From NCBI GenBank assembly GCA_004764695.1, contig SMSO01000035.1, forward strand, positions 4,345,040-4,409,039: a stretch of 64,000 nucleotides of DNA, read 5' to 3'. Numbering within the stretch: the first letter of the stretch is position 1; the number at the start of each line of letters is the position of its first letter. The translations under genes were made by a program, and so were the position numbers. The notes beneath the pieces are model-generated. The model did not search any database and was not told where the DNA came from. It saw only the letters and a list, made by a program, of their open reading frames with translations. This document shows positions 38,518-51,727 of this stretch, piece by piece. The stretch is from Schizochytrium sp. TIO01. Lineage: Eukaryota; Sar; Bigyra; Thraustochytrida; Thraustochytriidae.

Positions 38518-40727
38518 GATAACCAACATTTGATTCTTTCTGTGCTATCGTAAATGTAATCTTCAAAAATCCCTTGAGAGGTGCAATCATAAATTCTGCT
38601 TACAACTACCGAATTAAAATAATATATGCTAGTCTAACCTAATATGAAGTCCAAGCAACATCCTTTTGGACTTACCCAGTTTTTCTACAGTTGCTTAAAA
38701 GGATTAATGGAGACAAAGAGTTCTATCCTGGTATTTATTATTTATCGAGATTGTTTTCATGAGCGTTTTATACACAAGAATGGGACGCAACAAACAGACT
38801 TTTCAAACTGATATGGAAAAGGGGCCTAGAAAGTACAGTTGTATTCAAGCATGCGTAGTATGTCTAGGCCTAGCCCAGCATATCAGAAGTTTAACTATCA
38901 TTGTTCTTGATTCAATCATCTGAAGATACTATAGATTCATCGAACGGAACTGACTTATTAACCTATATATTTTATTGGAAGTCAACTATGTTGGTTCACT
39001 AATATTAGAGCACTGGTTAATAAGGTGGTCTCTCTTTCACCGGTGACAGGTTCTGATGACACCTTAACTTTATTATTGTTTACATTCACCCTTTTAATAT
39101 TTTTTAAAGTCATGATGATAGTGCTTGAGTGGATTTTCCAATCCTGATAAATATAGTCTGAATAGATATGCAACCTTTAAGGAGGCTCCCGAGAGAGAAC
39201 AGCAAACTCACTTGTTCAAGGTTTTAGTTTCTACTTGGACTAATTTTTTATTGCAATCAAGAAGATGTTTTTTACGAATGTTACATCTTCGTTCCTTAAC
39301 TGGAAGCAACAGTGATGGGCGCTGAGTCGAAAGCTGGCCAAGCTACACAAGTATAAAGCTTCGAATCGTATGTCAAATGATGCAAGTTATGCAAGTTAGC
39401 TTGAGGAGGTCGTATGCAAATATTTGACTGGCTTGTTACGAGTCAAACTCTCGCGAATAGTAAAGGTATCCAAAATGTCTGAATGCAAGACCATGGCCTG
39501 AGCAACAAAAGGTCGTAATTATGTGAGAAGATCAATGATAGGATTATAGAAATCAACAATAGGGATACTATATAGGCTAGGAGAACTTTTTTTCCCATCT
39601 AATATATTCTACTGGAAAAGAAATATCACAAAATTTTAAAAATAGGATTTTGGAAACAGGAAACTTAAGTCAGTAGCGCTAGAATGTCATTGCAAACTTG
39701 ACAATAATTACGTGGAAACATGCTATTAAATATAAGAGATTCTGCCGGTACTATTAAGTTCAAGATTTGAGCAGATTCTATGGAGAAATCCGATGAAAGT
39801 ATATATGCTAGATGATCAAAGTTAAATTAAAAAGTCCAATGCTTCATCAATTATGGTAGTGTGATTGGAAACTTTAGCTTTGGAGACGTAGGTGGTGATA
39901 AAGTTATTGCTAATTTCCTTTTTTCCAGGTAGCACTAAGTGAACTCTGAGAACAACCGGAAATTCAATCCTTGAAATTATTTGACCCATACTAATTTCCC
40001 TATTACAATGCGTAGATTGAATGAATCACCAGAAGGGGATGATTACATGGATGTTTGGAACTAGGTTCACTACAGAGATGCCTATTTTCACTCCCAAGTA
40101 TGTTAGACATCCCGAAATCGCGTAAGATGGCATAGTAAAGACACAAAAAATATTTTTATTTGTTAAAAACAGGCACAGTCTACCGCTCACAAACTCACTC
40201 AAATTCGAACAAAACAAGGAAAGAATTTTTTTTAAACTGTATGCTCCATTTACAATAAACACATCGAGACTTGCTCGGGTTCATAGCTTTTAACGAAGCT
40301 TCAAGGGAATTAAGTTGATCAGAAGTCGCTTTAAAAGACATGTCATCTGTACTATTATTTCCCCCTCTGTGAGAAGCTGGAAATAGCTAATCAAGCAACG
40401 GATTACCTGATAATAAATTAGTAGTAGGAACTTTTGCTGTTTAAAGTGGGAAAATTGAAGACGTTAATTGTGGGATGTAACTTTTGTAAAAACAATGCTT
40501 TTATCTTAAAGTTGTACAGAGAAAAATTAATGACAGTGGTAGGTTTGAATGAGTGTCTAGGCAGCGGTGTGAGAGCACTCGTGAACGTAGCCGGGTTTTA
40601 GAATTGTTGGGAGACTAAATCTAATTCTGGAAGATTGCGCTGGATAAGTCGATAAGGAAGTTCACCCCAAGCTAAGTTCCACAGCGCGACAGAACCAAAC
40701 GAGTACGTTCTCGCTTAGGAGTCATGG
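38518..40727. other. convergent intergenic region, no gene seen
   Basis: 2.2 kb of AT-rich DNA between the converging MAD3 and sideroflexin genes. Only short frames without recognisable content. Confidence 0.5.
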
Positions 40728-41909
40728 TTACAGTCCCTTGTTAAAAAACACCTTCTGAGCTTTCCCATGCAGACTAGGCTCGAGCATTGATGTTGATACT
40801 ACCATTTCTTGGCGGAACATGCCGAAGGTGACTGGAACAGCCAGTTGAATCATAAGTCCAACGGTGCACAACATAATAGGCATACGGAGAAGCGGGGCGT
40901 GGCGTGCAAGTGGAGCTTCAAGGGCTTCCATAATGAGTGGCGTGCCTACAAGGATGGGGAATGCAGCAGCGACGCGAGCTATAATGCAAGATCCTGTCGC
41001 AAGGAAGCCTGCGCGGCGGCTAGTGCCGATGTACTCTCCAGATTTTGTGTCAAAAACATCCACGCCCTGCAGGAACTCCGATTTACGCATGATAGACAGA
41101 TTGAATACGTCTGCAGCAGCAACAGCACAGAATGGGGCAAATTTGCTAAGACGGGGAAACCTGCCACTGGTTAAGAAGAGAGCCATTGCAACTGAGGATG
41201 CCGTGGCAGCCAAGTAAGCCATGGCGCGCTGGGAGAAAGATTCCTCGTTGGTGGTGTTGCGGTTTGCGTGGTAGTGAAGTGCGTTGTAGGATTGATTTAG
41301 CCACTGTGCAAAAATTGTTTGCATGGGCCCTGATGCGCTAAGCATGACAGCATCGAGCATCATATTCATGGGCACAATCATGCTGAGACGAAGTGGGGCA
41401 AAGATCGGTTCGTGGGTCTGGGGGTGAATGACTGCGTTACGCATTCTTTCCAATTCCTCCCTACGCTGCTTCTCAATGTCTGTAAGAGCTCGTTCTTCAG
41501 CTCGCTCCTGAAGAAACTTTAGCTCGTGCATGGCGCATTTTGCCTCTTCAGCAGTTACAAAAGCGAGCCTAACGTCAAGCATGAAGAACATTCGCGCCAC
41601 TCGAGACCAATCTGAATTCAACAAAAGGAATTAGTACAGTAATTTTTGTGTTTACGAGCGAACACCATGGGCCCCATGGTCAGCGCCCCGGCATATGTAT
41701 GGTCACCGTATGAAATAGTTTGGTAAATATGTAAACGAGTTCGTTAGTTCGGGTCTGTATTTTATCCTTTCTTTTTCAGGTCTGTTCGAAGCAGTCAAGA
41801 ATTGAAACTTACATGAATCTTCGTGCTGCTGTACTGGTTCATGGTTCTCGTTGGGGTCCCTGACTTCTGACGGCGGCACTGCCGAGGGCGAGCCTTCCCA
41901 CTCCTGCAT
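40728..41909 (-). CDS. sideroflexin (mitochondrial serine/amino-acid carrier), two exons
   Basis: Exon 1 is 41813-41909 and exon 2 is 40728-41611 (minus strand), giving 326 residues. The 201-bp intron has donor GTAAGT, acceptor CAG and a TACTAAT branch site 17 nt before the acceptor. The junction produces DSYWSRVARMFFMLDVR, matching the STYWGRxxHFxxVTDPR start of sideroflexins. Further family marks are IHPQTHEPIFAPLRLS, then NMMLDAVML, MQTIFAQWLNQSYNALHYHANRN and about four to five hydrophobic helices. Sideroflexins sit in the inner mitochondrial membrane; SFXN1 and SFXN3 carry serine for one-carbon metabolism, but the substrate here cannot be told. The family HPDT motif reads HPQT in this protein. 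The N-terminal 30 residues are Glu/Pro-rich. The ATG at 41909 opens exon 1. Confidence 0.9.
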
Positions 41910-44432
41910 TGATGTATATAGGTGTATCTATCTTTCTATTTATCTACCGTTCAATCCGTCGATCAATCTCCCTGTCCCGAGGGGTTCTCGTGACCAACTT
42001 TGCCGATCCCGATCTGCTTGTCAGGTTTCCAGTGCGTCAGACAGTCGCCGGCTGGCACCCTAACGTTAAAGCTCTGCGCTGTGGCTCCTTGGTCTCTGCG
42101 TCATCGTTATCATTGAAGTCAAGAATCCCAATCGACCGCCTTATTTTTCTTCTTTCTCATCTGCTTATATGGCGAATTGTTATAGGACCTTATTAACAAA
42201 AAATAAAAGGAGGCGTTTCCAAGCGCATCTGACGTCAAAATCATGATCAGAGTAGCACCTACCTAGTCACTCATTTGAGCGTTCGCATGTTCTGGGTAGC
42301 CCCGTGTCTTTTTCATCTAAAGCTCGAGCAGAGGTGGCTAGCTATCCAGCTGTCGGAAACAAGCGAACAATCTTGATCAGCTTGAGCTGACCAACACCTC
42401 GTGAAAATTCATCTTCGAGGATGACTGAGTGTGTGTATTTATGTAGGTACTATTACTGTGGGGAAAGGCACTGATGATCGAGCGACGACGGAGTTGAATT
42501 TGGAGAGCAGAATGAAGACTCGTTGGCGAAGACTGCGATGATTGATGGGGTCCTGTGGTTTGCTGCATATGCTATAGGAGCTCAAACGATCTCGAGAGCA
42601 ATATCTTACGGGTGGTGTGGAGGATAGGAGCAAAGCGAAGGCTCCCCAATGAGGCAAAAGATACTCCTGTACGTGATAAGCTGTGGCATTGCTTCTTGCT
42701 TCTGTGCTTTTTGTTTGGGTTCTAGATTTTAATATCTTGTGCTCACAACTTGATCTTACAAGAGACAGCGCCAACACCATGCTTCTGTACTTTATGCAGG
42801 TTCATGAGTTTGCAGTCAGTCTCAGTGGCACTGCTCTTTTTGTACAGTGTGCAAAGTCCAGTATTCGTCAACATTCTTCAATTCATACTTTTCTTTGAGT
42901 TGGCTTCGCTTATCGCCTGCATCTAAAGCTGCACCCGGCGATCGTAAATAACTGACTACTCACATCATATGAGCTCGCTTCAAGCTGTTTTTCTCCAGCT
43001 CAAATCCCATTTCAGTCCCAATCCTAGTTCAGCAAGCCGGTCTGCAAGCGCCTGCGACCGTGTGTATTTATGCATTCATTTGGACATTCATTCATGCATG
43101 CATGCATGCATTTAGATTCATAAATTAGTTAGGTCCTGCTGCTCCTGCAGAAGAGGGTTGTTCGAGCGTAGTGCCACCTACCGAGGTACCTGCCTACTGT
43201 ACCGCCCTTGCTCGGTACGTAGTTCGCTTTCCCGAGCAATGTCCCAACCAATCGCTCTCACATATCAAAACCTGCTCCCAGACTTTAGCCAGCTAGCATA
43301 CCTGCACTCGTGGGTACCCACCCACTTTCCTACCTCCAACTCGTGTCTTCTGCCGTGGCCCATAGACCCTTCAACTTCCTCACCCACCCAGACGAATGTA
43401 GCTGAGTAATGTCTGCAAGTCATCGCTCGACGCAAGCTGAGAGCACCAAGAACCACAAAGACTCCTCATCTCCTCCACTCTGGTACGACGAGCCACGACT
43501 TGTAGTCCAGCTCCTCGCACGCTCCTGGCCAGCCAGGTGTATCTGGCTAGGCGCTTCCAGCTACCCAGGCCCAGGTAGATGGATGGAGACCCTCCAGGGT
43601 ACCAAATCGCAGTTTGTTTGTTTGTTTGTTTGTTATTTGTGTGCATGTGCATGCGTATCGTGCCCCACTCCATCTAGCGTTGGTGCTGCCTATGCCTACC
43701 CGGGCTGGAGCAGGAGCAGGAGCCTTGCATTCCGGGCAGCAAACGAGCAAACAACAAGCAGACAGCGAATGAATGAATGAGTGCATGAACGAATGAGTGA
43801 ATGACCTGGGACTGTCTACCTCAGAGGCGCAGATCTGCAAAGCAAACAATATATTGTAAAATCATAACTAATGAAAGCACTCAATAACATAATATAATAT
43901 AATATAATATGTATGGGAGGAAGTTCTTGCAGAGGTGTGCACGCTCCTGAAGAAGTTCGAGTAGTTCAAGCTTCGGTGCGACTCGAGCCGGCTCCGGAGA
44001 GGGGTCGGCAGCACTCCTGCAGACGTTTGAAGGCAGGTCGAGACGAGGGCCTCTGCGCGACGGCCTGAGCCAGCCAGATCTTGCGGCCTCGGTTTCCAAG
44101 GGTTAGTTTGGTGCATCTTTTATCTTTTATTTTTTATTTTTATAGACGTTGCTCCACGTTTACACGTGCTGTGTCAGGCTGGTACTGCTATAGTTTAGAG
44201 TAGGTGGGTGGCTAGGTAGTACACGCCTTCTTCGCTGTCTCCTGAGCACAACAGAAGAAGAAGAAGGAGGAGAGGAGGAGTGCCCAGACTCCCTTCCCCG
44301 CTTGGCATCCTTCTAGCATGCGAATCGGAGGCGGGCTCAGTTCTGACTCACTTCCAGCCTTCGTACATCCTCTCCGCGCCCGCTCGACGAGCCTGGTCTT
44401 GGCAGTCTCCGCGCGAGGTTAGCTTGTGGCGG
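41910..44432. other. intergenic region rich in simple repeats
   Basis: Between the divergent sideroflexin and MORN genes. It holds an ATGC repeat at about 43091-43111, TTTG repeats at about 43612-43634, GAATGAAT-type repeats at about 43765-43802, an AATAT repeat at about 43889-43911, and CACCTACCTAG at about 42256. Several open frames reflect this composition; none has a recognisable domain. The MORN frame is open left to 44280 but without an ATG. Confidence 0.45.
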
Positions 44433-45738
44433 ATGAAGATGCGCAGATCCCGCTCAGGGCGCACCGTGTCTGCGTGGGCGGACGCGAGCGGAGGGTGCTT
44501 TGCGGGCGAGTGCGATGAGTCTCGTGGCATACCAAACGGACTCGGGGCAGCCCGCGTGGCACGAGAGCGTATTGTTTACCGTGGTGAATGGCTGCTTTCG
44601 CGCCGCCACGGCCTTGGCGAGGCGGTCTTGGAGGGCGGCGGCGGCGTCTTCGAGGGCCACTTCGAACAGGACGCCGCCGTAGGGCCTGGACGGCGTCTTT
44701 GGCCGTCTGGAGCGTCTTTCACTGGAGCCTTCGACCGCCGTGGTGCACCTTCGGGCCAAGGCGTGTACCAGAACCTTGCCGGAGACACAACCTGCGGCGC
44801 GTTTCGTGAGGGCAGATGCGAGGGCCTTGGAAAGACCTTCTTTGCGAACGGAGATGTCTTCGCGGGCCAGTTTAGGCGTGGAAAGCCGCACGGACTCGGA
44901 GAGAGGACAGAAGAAGGGGTCACTGTGGGTAGAACTCGCACCCTCAAGGGCACTTGGAAAGAGGGCAAGCTCGTGGAGGAGCTTCGTGAGGGCGCCGACG
45001 AGGAGCAGGAGAAAAGGCTGCAGAAAGTCCTAGAGGATGCTGACACCGTGGTTGCCAAGGCCATGGAGTTCTGTGACCACGTCCAAAGGGATGTGCTCAT
45101 GCAGGTGCGTGACGTCAGATTTAGAACCAACGCTGTCTGTGTAGAGGCCAAAGAAGATCTTGGACTCGACGTGGACCCCTTCCTCTACGACCTATGCAGA
45201 TCCTCGCAAAATGCTGCGCGGAGAACTCCAGAGGGTGCCGCTAGGAAGACTTTTTCAGAGGCATCACCACCAAAGGACTCAACAGATCGCCTTTACATCA
45301 CCTCACAACCTCATTCTTCGTTTCAGGAACAAGATAATAAACAAGAGTTTGAAGATATTAATAACGATGGTCGGCGTGGAGGTGTGGCAGACGAAGATCC
45401 AGCGCCGTTGCTGCCTCCGAGGCGAGCGAAGGGCAGCTTTAAGCACGGTGGAAGCACAAAGGTACCACGCAGGCCAGCACCGAGAGCCCCTGCGGGAGCC
45501 GAGGAGGAAGAGGCCAGCGAGACCATGTCCTTCGCCACAGCGACGTGGCAGGAGAGCCTTGCGGAGGAGGACATGACTTACACTGCCGAAGGAATCCACG
45601 ATGATTCCGACGGTGAGATAGATGGTGAGGAAGGGTACACCATGGACAATGGAAGCACCGTGTTTGGTGGTGGTGATTACGAAGACGAGGACTCTCAGGA
45701 CGAAGGTTTCGATGATGACGAGGAAGATGAAGAGTATT

Positions 45739-45772
<34 letters not shown>

Positions 45773-47471
45773 ATTATCTGACGACGGCATGAGATATGGA
45801 AAGGCACCAAAAGGCAGATCTGTGGAAGACGAGTCTCGGAGCCCAGCAGGACGTCTTAAGCTTCAGGTGAGGTCTCAGCAGCGGCAGAACTATGAGCGCC
45901 GTTTCTCTGGAAGCCAGAGCAGCACAGACAGCAATCTCACTCCTGTTCCTCACTCTCAGTCAAAGCCGCAACGGCATCGAAAACCCGATACCCAACGAAA
46001 AGTCTCGGCTACGAAGAATGCTGCTAAAAGGGCCATCAAGCCGCGAAAAGCCTCCCCGGAGGTGGATTGGGAATCTGCCTCGGAGACTAGACCATACTCT
46101 TCGCAAGGTGGATCGGAGGACGGGGAAGAAAGCCTCCCTTCGGGACCCACGGCAGCACCGGCAGCTACAGCAGACCCAGAGGCTCTCGCTGTAATGCAAA
46201 AGTCCATCTCTCGCCTCCGCGAGCGCGCTGGAGCGTACTTACCCAATCCGTTCGCAGAAGGAGGTCGCGGAGGTGGGGAAGATGAAGACGACGACGATGA
46301 CGAGGAGGAAGAGATTGGCGAAGGCTTCGTTTCATCAAATAGACCGGGATCGGCACCGACTCTCGCAGGGAGTAAGGTCATGGCCATCCGAGGCTTCATC
46401 TCAAATAAATTTGCAGGCCAGCTTAAAGAAAGAAACAAAGGTAACGGAAGCACCAACAGTGCTGCGAGCGTATCCAGCGGCCACACAGGAATGCATCATA
46501 AGCCGGGAAAGTACAGCGATCTTACGGAAGAAGAGATTGGTGTGCTTCAACGGTGGCGCGAAGACTCCTCGCGCCATCCTGCAGATGCACTTGAAGAGCC
46601 AACTGGCGCTGAAGACGGAGAGGACACCGTCCTCAGCGCACGGCAATACGCGCTTTTGTGGAAAAGCCTCAACCCGGCGCGAGGCAGCTCCGTAGGTCTA
46701 AGCTCGCCCTTGAGAAGCCTGGAAAAGTCTTGGGAGAGTGAAATACAGGCGATTGGAGCCACATCATCGGCAGCGTCTTCCCTAGGTTCGATTGAGGCGA
46801 AAAGCCAAACAAGCCAACACGCTACAATCCAGCGTCAATCCAGCGTTGCTGGTGGATATGGCCCAGAGAAATACGATCGCGCCAATGGAAACCAATTCCG
46901 CAACAGTGGGCAATATCCTGACGCTAAAAATGATCCATACATACAGAAGCTGGGTTTTGAAAGTTTACCTAATCCACCTCCTGAATGCATTAGTACGCTA
47001 TCGACTGCTCGAAGAAGTGCAAAGAGCCCGGCACGTCCTCCTCTTCCTCCCCCTGATGACCTTTCTTCAATTGGAACTCACGATCTGCATCCTCCATCAC
47101 ATCCTCCTGCATCCATTTCAGGAGGTAGCATTTCAGGATATTTCACAGCGAGTGGATTTGCTCAACAAATTTCTTCAGCAGCGAGCGAATCAGGTACAAC
47201 TATGTCATATTTACCTCCTCCGTCATACCCCCCTCCTAGCGTGGCAGGGTCAGAGATGACCTGGGACTCTGAAATGCCAGGACTCCCACATCCACCTGCA
47301 TTACCAAACACGCCATCACCTTCGCGGACACGTCATCGTCCTGGCCACATCCACATGGGAATGCAACCTCCTTCACGTCCTCTCACAGCACCTCCGTTAG
47401 CACCTCTTCGCCCCCCATACCCACCAAAAAGGCCACCATTCCCGCCTCAGGCGCCAGCTATCATGGGATAA
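44433..47471 (+). CDS. MORN-repeat protein with acidic and proline-rich tails
   Basis: A 1012-residue protein from the first in-frame ATG; the frame is open 51 codons further up without ATG, so an upstream exon is possible. About six MORN-type repeats lie at residues 20-185 (for example YRGEWLLSRRHGLGEA, FEGHFEQDAAVGPG, FAGQFRRGKPHGLGE), a fold that binds phospholipid or proteins at membranes and the cytoskeleton. A short helix follows (about 200-260). The rest is disordered: Glu/Asp-rich including a run of ten Asp at about 434-443, Ser/Arg-rich parts, and a Pro-rich C-terminus (PPYPPKRPPFPP) that could bind SH3 or WW domains. No enzyme domain is attached. Third-position GC is high and produces many shadow frames. 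Cell role unknown. Confidence 0.75.
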
Positions 47472-49427
47472 CTTCCTTGGTGACACTTGAACAGAATCAT
47501 GATCAAATTTATAACTTACTTACATAGTGATAGTAGTAGTAACAATAATAAGGACGAGCCCTCATTTAGGATCTTCATTTTTCTGACTTCACGAAATGCA
47601 TGACTTTCTGCGCACAGAATAACGGGCCGTGGGATCGACAAATACGTAGTGATTAAAAGAAGCAGGCTTGGTATTCTAAGAGGTGCGTTTGACCATCCAA
47701 TGCAAATATTCCCCAATGGCTTGCTTCCATGGCTTCTAGTTCAAAGAGGCAAATTGAGATTAGGGAATATTTGGCTTCTTTGAATAGTTCTTTGAACACG
47801 ATACTCATAACGTAAATATACGCAAAAATGAAGCATACAGCACAGTTTGCCTCGTTGAAATGTTCGAAGTGTATAATCCGTTTCACATTCGTGGCTCTTT
47901 GTGCTTTCCAAAACAAGGAATAGTACAAGCCTTTCATGATGCATAGAAGCTGTGTTGCAAGAAATCCTGGCAGGTTCTTAAAGATTACAATTTCATCATA
48001 AAAGTGTTAAATCACGCTCCAAGTGTAGTCAATTCATATTGGCCATTCGCAGTGTATGCTCAGAACACACGAGCCTTTACTTCTTACCTTTCGAAATAGT
48101 ACTTACCACCTGTTATGCTGCGAGTGATTTCGTTGTTCCTGGCATTGAGCAAATCCTTTTTTGTAATGTTCAGGAACGGTAGTTGATAATGATTGGAGAT
48201 CTCATGTGCGAGCAAAGGCTTGTGCAACGCTAATATTATAAATCCCCCCGTGTTTCATGGTTTCACACAAAAGCTGGTTGTGCAAAGCTTCCATTCGTCG
48301 GACTTTCTTCGTCATTTAAAGCTCCCTTGCAAGCAATTCTTCGAGTAAAGTAGTGTGCCTTCTATATGCTATCACTGTCAACACATTGTGAAGTTCTCTC
48401 ATTGAAATGTCAGAATTAATTACCATCTTACACACCTGTGCGAATCAACCAACACACAGCCAGCATCACAGAGCCTTGGACCACCAGACCTCATCGGGTT
48501 CAAACTTAAAGCAGCCATCTGTAGTCTTGCAAAGTTAAAGTTGTCCAACGCTTGCCAGTTTGCACGATCCAGCTTGGTGTAAACATTTCTTTGTTCACAT
48601 CTTTGGTTTATAAAACCAGACGGACACAGTTTTCACGAGCGAAAAAAGTTAAGCAGCCGAACACTATTCTTGGATCTTGGAAGCGGGTCATTTGGGTGCA
48701 GAATGCACGAATGAAAGCTGACAACGAACGAGTTCGGGCAGTGAAGTACGGACAGCCGCCCGAATTATTGCTCGGCAATGGACCTTAACGGCGACAATCT
48801 TCTTTGCGATCTACGAACGCACGGACGTACCTACTGTTTTCGATGTATTAGATGCCTTTGGAGGGGGTGTGCTTTACCTAAAGGAGGTACCTAGACATTG
48901 TTTGTATCTATGAAAAAAGAAGAAGAATAAAAATGAAGAAGAACATGCTTATAGATAAATAAACCTGAGTATGATATTATATTATCGACCCTACGAGTGG
49001 ATTTTTAAAATGTAACTTTTTTTTATTATTTATTATTTATTATTTTTTAAAATAAGGCTAAAACAAAAGCCGAATACATATAGGATTACCTTAAAACGGT
49101 TCTCTTTAAGATAATAACTTTGAATATAAAAACATTAAAAGCAACTTTTCTGAATTGAACATTTGTTTTTTTAATTTAAAAAGAAAGAAAAAAAGGAAAC
49201 GAATATTTAGTAGTAGGCTTAATTATGTCTCGAGGTAGTACCACCTAGGTATCAATAGTGACAACTTCCAAAGGAAGCAAAACAACAACCTGAAGAAAGT
49301 TGCCCTCGGACGGCGCTGCTCCATCCGGCAGGCCTAGCTTTGGGTTGCAGAGATCTGGATCCCTTGGCCTTTGAAAAAGCAGAACTCTGCTTGAGATTCA
49401 TTACGTGGTAAGTTCTGGGTGACAAGG
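47472..49427. other. intergenic region
   Basis: An ATG-started frame of 94 codons on the minus strand at 47653-47937 has protein-like composition with one hydrophobic segment but no known family; it is not called. AAGGAGGTACCTAGAC at about 48880 and GGTAGTACCACCTAGGTATC at about 49233 lie upstream of the P450. AT-rich tracts fill 48990-49200. Confidence 0.4.
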
Positions 49428-51167
49428 ATGCTGCTGGAGTCTATCTGGCAGGATGTCGCTCAGAACTTGGGTCCAAAGCTAAAGCCGCTCTTGAAGTATT
49501 ATGCGATCTTTGCTGTAGGCCACTCGCTGTGGAAGATCTGCTGGCGCTTGCACAAGTATCTGAGGTTTTTACGGTTGACTTGGCACCTTCCGAACAATAC
49601 GCCTGATTTGCTGGCAAAAGGCATTCGGATGAACTCACATCGCATCAATGAGTGGAATTATGAGATCCTCGCACCTTTTGAAGGCAAACCTCTTGTGCAC
49701 AGGCCGGGTATTGACAATGTACTGTGCTGCAATACAGAGGAGTCGATCAAGTGGATGCTCAAGGATGAGTTCGATAACATCACTAAACCTGACGCTAGTA
49801 ATGACCCGATTTTCTCGCTCCTTAATGAGTTCATCGGACCAGCGATCTTCGTCCTGCGCCATGGCGATAAGGAATCTGCTGAGCACCTCAAGTGGCTTCA
49901 CCAACGTAAAACAGCTTCCAAAATTTTCACGAGAAATAGCGTTGAGATTGATATGTTTCCTACGTTTGTGCAAAAGTCAAACATTCTGGTTGCAAAACTT
50001 CAGCAAACAGCAACACTGAATGAAAGCGTGACATCAAATGCCGCAGCTGAGGGTGCACACCAGATTGACATGCAAGGCAAATTCTTTCAATTTACATTTG
50101 ACTCGATTCAAAGAATTTTCATGGGTCGCGAGATTGACACAGTTGGCACGGACGAAGAGGATCCTTATGCAAAGGCATTCGATGGAGCACACCGCTCCAT
50201 GCTCCTTTATCTTTTCAACCAAATTCCTCTTGTTCTTGTCTCACGTCTTCTTTTGCCATACCCATTTGGAGAGCTACATCCACAAGGCTTTGGGACGAGT
50301 GTGCTTTTGAAATTGTTTCGCTATTTCAATCCGCACTACAATGACTTCCAGGAAAATCTCACCTTCCTTCGAGAGGAAACAATGCAACGTGTTCGTGAGC
50401 TCCGGACAGATCCGAACATGAAATCCCGCAATGATTTGATGGCAAAGTTCCTCCAAGTGGATGCAGCGGAGGGGGGGCGACTCAGTGACGATGACCTGTC
50501 TGCAATTATCCTGAACCTGGTTATTGCAGGCCGCGACACCACTGCATGCTTGCTCAGTTGGTTGTTCTACTATCTTTCGATTAACCAAGAAGTTCAGTCC
50601 AAGCTGATCGAGGAACTTGAGACAGTCCTTCAGGGGCGTGAGCTGGAGCCCGCAGACTTACGTGGCGATCAATTGCCGTACTTGAATGGGTGCATCTTCG
50701 AAGCTGTTCGTCTTGCACCGCCTGTACCGATGAACATCAAAATCGCTTCCCAGGATGTTCAATTCCACGAAACAACTATCCCTGCGGGTACAAAGCTACT
50801 CTATAGTCCATACGTTATGGGCCGTCGCTCTAGCAAGTACGATAACCCAGAGACTTTTGATCCAAGCCGTTGGATCCCGTTTCAAGAACCTTCCATGTAT
50901 GATTTCCCTGCGTGGCAAGCCGGGAACCGGTTTTGCCTAGGCGTACAAATGTCTCGCTTTGAAGCAGCATGTGTAGTTGCGAGCGTTTTCAAAAAGCCGA
51001 AAAATGGTCGTGGACTCCGTTTCTTTCTTGAAGAGTCACAACACGGTAAAATCACGTCCTCTGTGATGCTTACCATGTCCATCCGAAACGACAAGGATCA
51101 GGAGTCCAACTCTGTTGAACACACCCACAATCTTTATCTCATTCCTCGCTTTCGTGATGAAAAATGA
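49428..51167 (+). CDS. cytochrome P450, CYP86/CYP4-clan-like
   Basis: A 579-residue P450. The N-terminal part has a hydrophobic membrane anchor (about residues 20-45). The I-helix oxygen-binding motif is AGRDTT (VIAGRDTTACLLSW, about 365), the K-helix ExxR reads EAVR (about 423), and FDPSRW is the PERF-like motif. The heme-binding loop is WQAGNRFCLG (about 497-506) with the axial Cys; the usual first Phe is Trp. The layout and the NLVIAGRDTT wording resemble plant CYP86/CYP94 and their protist relatives, which oxidise fatty acids at the omega end on the ER membrane. Substrate here is inferred only. The ATG at 49428 is the first in frame; no intron. Confidence 0.88.
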   Translation: MLLESIWQDVAQNLGPKLKPLLKYYAIFAVGHSLWKICWRLHKYLRFLRLTWHLPNNTPDLLAKGIRMNSHRINEWNYEILAPFEGKPLVHRPGIDNVLCCNTEESIKWMLKDEFDNITKPDASNDPIFSLLNEFIGPAIFVLRHGDKESAEHLKWLHQRKTASKIFTRNSVEIDMFPTFVQKSNILVAKLQQTATLNESVTSNAAAEGAHQIDMQGKFFQFTFDSIQRIFMGREIDTVGTDEEDPYAKAFDGAHRSMLLYLFNQIPLVLVSRLLLPYPFGELHPQGFGTSVLLKLFRYFNPHYNDFQENLTFLREETMQRVRELRTDPNMKSRNDLMAKFLQVDAAEGGRLSDDDLSAIILNLVIAGRDTTACLLSWLFYYLSINQEVQSKLIEELETVLQGRELEPADLRGDQLPYLNGCIFEAVRLAPPVPMNIKIASQDVQFHETTIPAGTKLLYSPYVMGRRSSKYDNPETFDPSRWIPFQEPSMYDFPAWQAGNRFCLGVQMSRFEAACVVASVFKKPKNGRGLRFFLEESQHGKITSSVMLTMSIRNDKDQESNSVEHTHNLYLIPRFRDEK

Positions 51168-51511
51168 ACCCATCAATAAATTTTACTTGTTTTGTCCAAA
51201 AAATCACATCTTAAAGCTCCACTCTCACGCATCCTGCACCAATACTGTGTCTTTCTGTTGGAAGCGTTCATTTGTTTTAAAATCATGTCTGAAATAGAAC
51301 AAAGAAAGTTGCGCTTTTCTGCCTAAAAGGAGAACTTAAAAATGCATATAGTTATTTCAAATGAAGAATATTATTGTCAAATTTATCGGGGTCATGTGGC
51401 CAAAGGACATTTGATAGAAGTACCAAACTTCTCTTTAGACAAATATACACTGAGCAAGGAATAGCTGCCGCGAGGGACGAGCAAAACATCTTTTCTTAAG
51501 CTTTGCCTTTC
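51168..51511. other. short convergent spacer
   Basis: 3' flanks of the P450 and the small membrane protein. Nothing else seen. Confidence 0.5.
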
Positions 51512-51727
51512 TCAGCGCGGTGCCAAATAGACGTAGATTAAATAAGCAAACACTGTAAAGCTGAGCAACGCAGCATTCGCATATCGATCCACATCGGTCC
51601 AGTGGCTGTTCGTCAGCACAATATACAGACATCCTACATAAACGATTAATGCCAACAGGAACTTAACAACCCTTTCAAGGGTTGCTGCATCCTCTGTGTT
51701 CTTTTCAACACGCTTTGCAACAACCAT
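51512..51727 (-). CDS. small two-helix membrane protein, VMA21-like
   Basis: 71 residues with two hydrophobic helices (about 19-40 and 50-68) joined by a short polar loop, a charged N-terminus, and an in-frame TAG upstream of the ATG. The second half, DRYANAALLSFTVFAYLIYVYLA, resembles the second helix of VMA21 (D-x-Y-x-AA and a YVY-x-A end). VMA21 is an ER chaperone for the V-ATPase membrane sector. Length fits VMA21 (about 77-101 residues) but the Pro in helix 1 is missing and no ER-retrieval signal is seen. It could also be another small ER membrane subunit. Confidence 0.5.
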   Translation of the reverse strand: MVVAKRVEKNTEDAATLERVVKFLLALIVYVGCLYIVLTNSHWTDVDRYANAALLSFTVFAYLIYVYLAPR

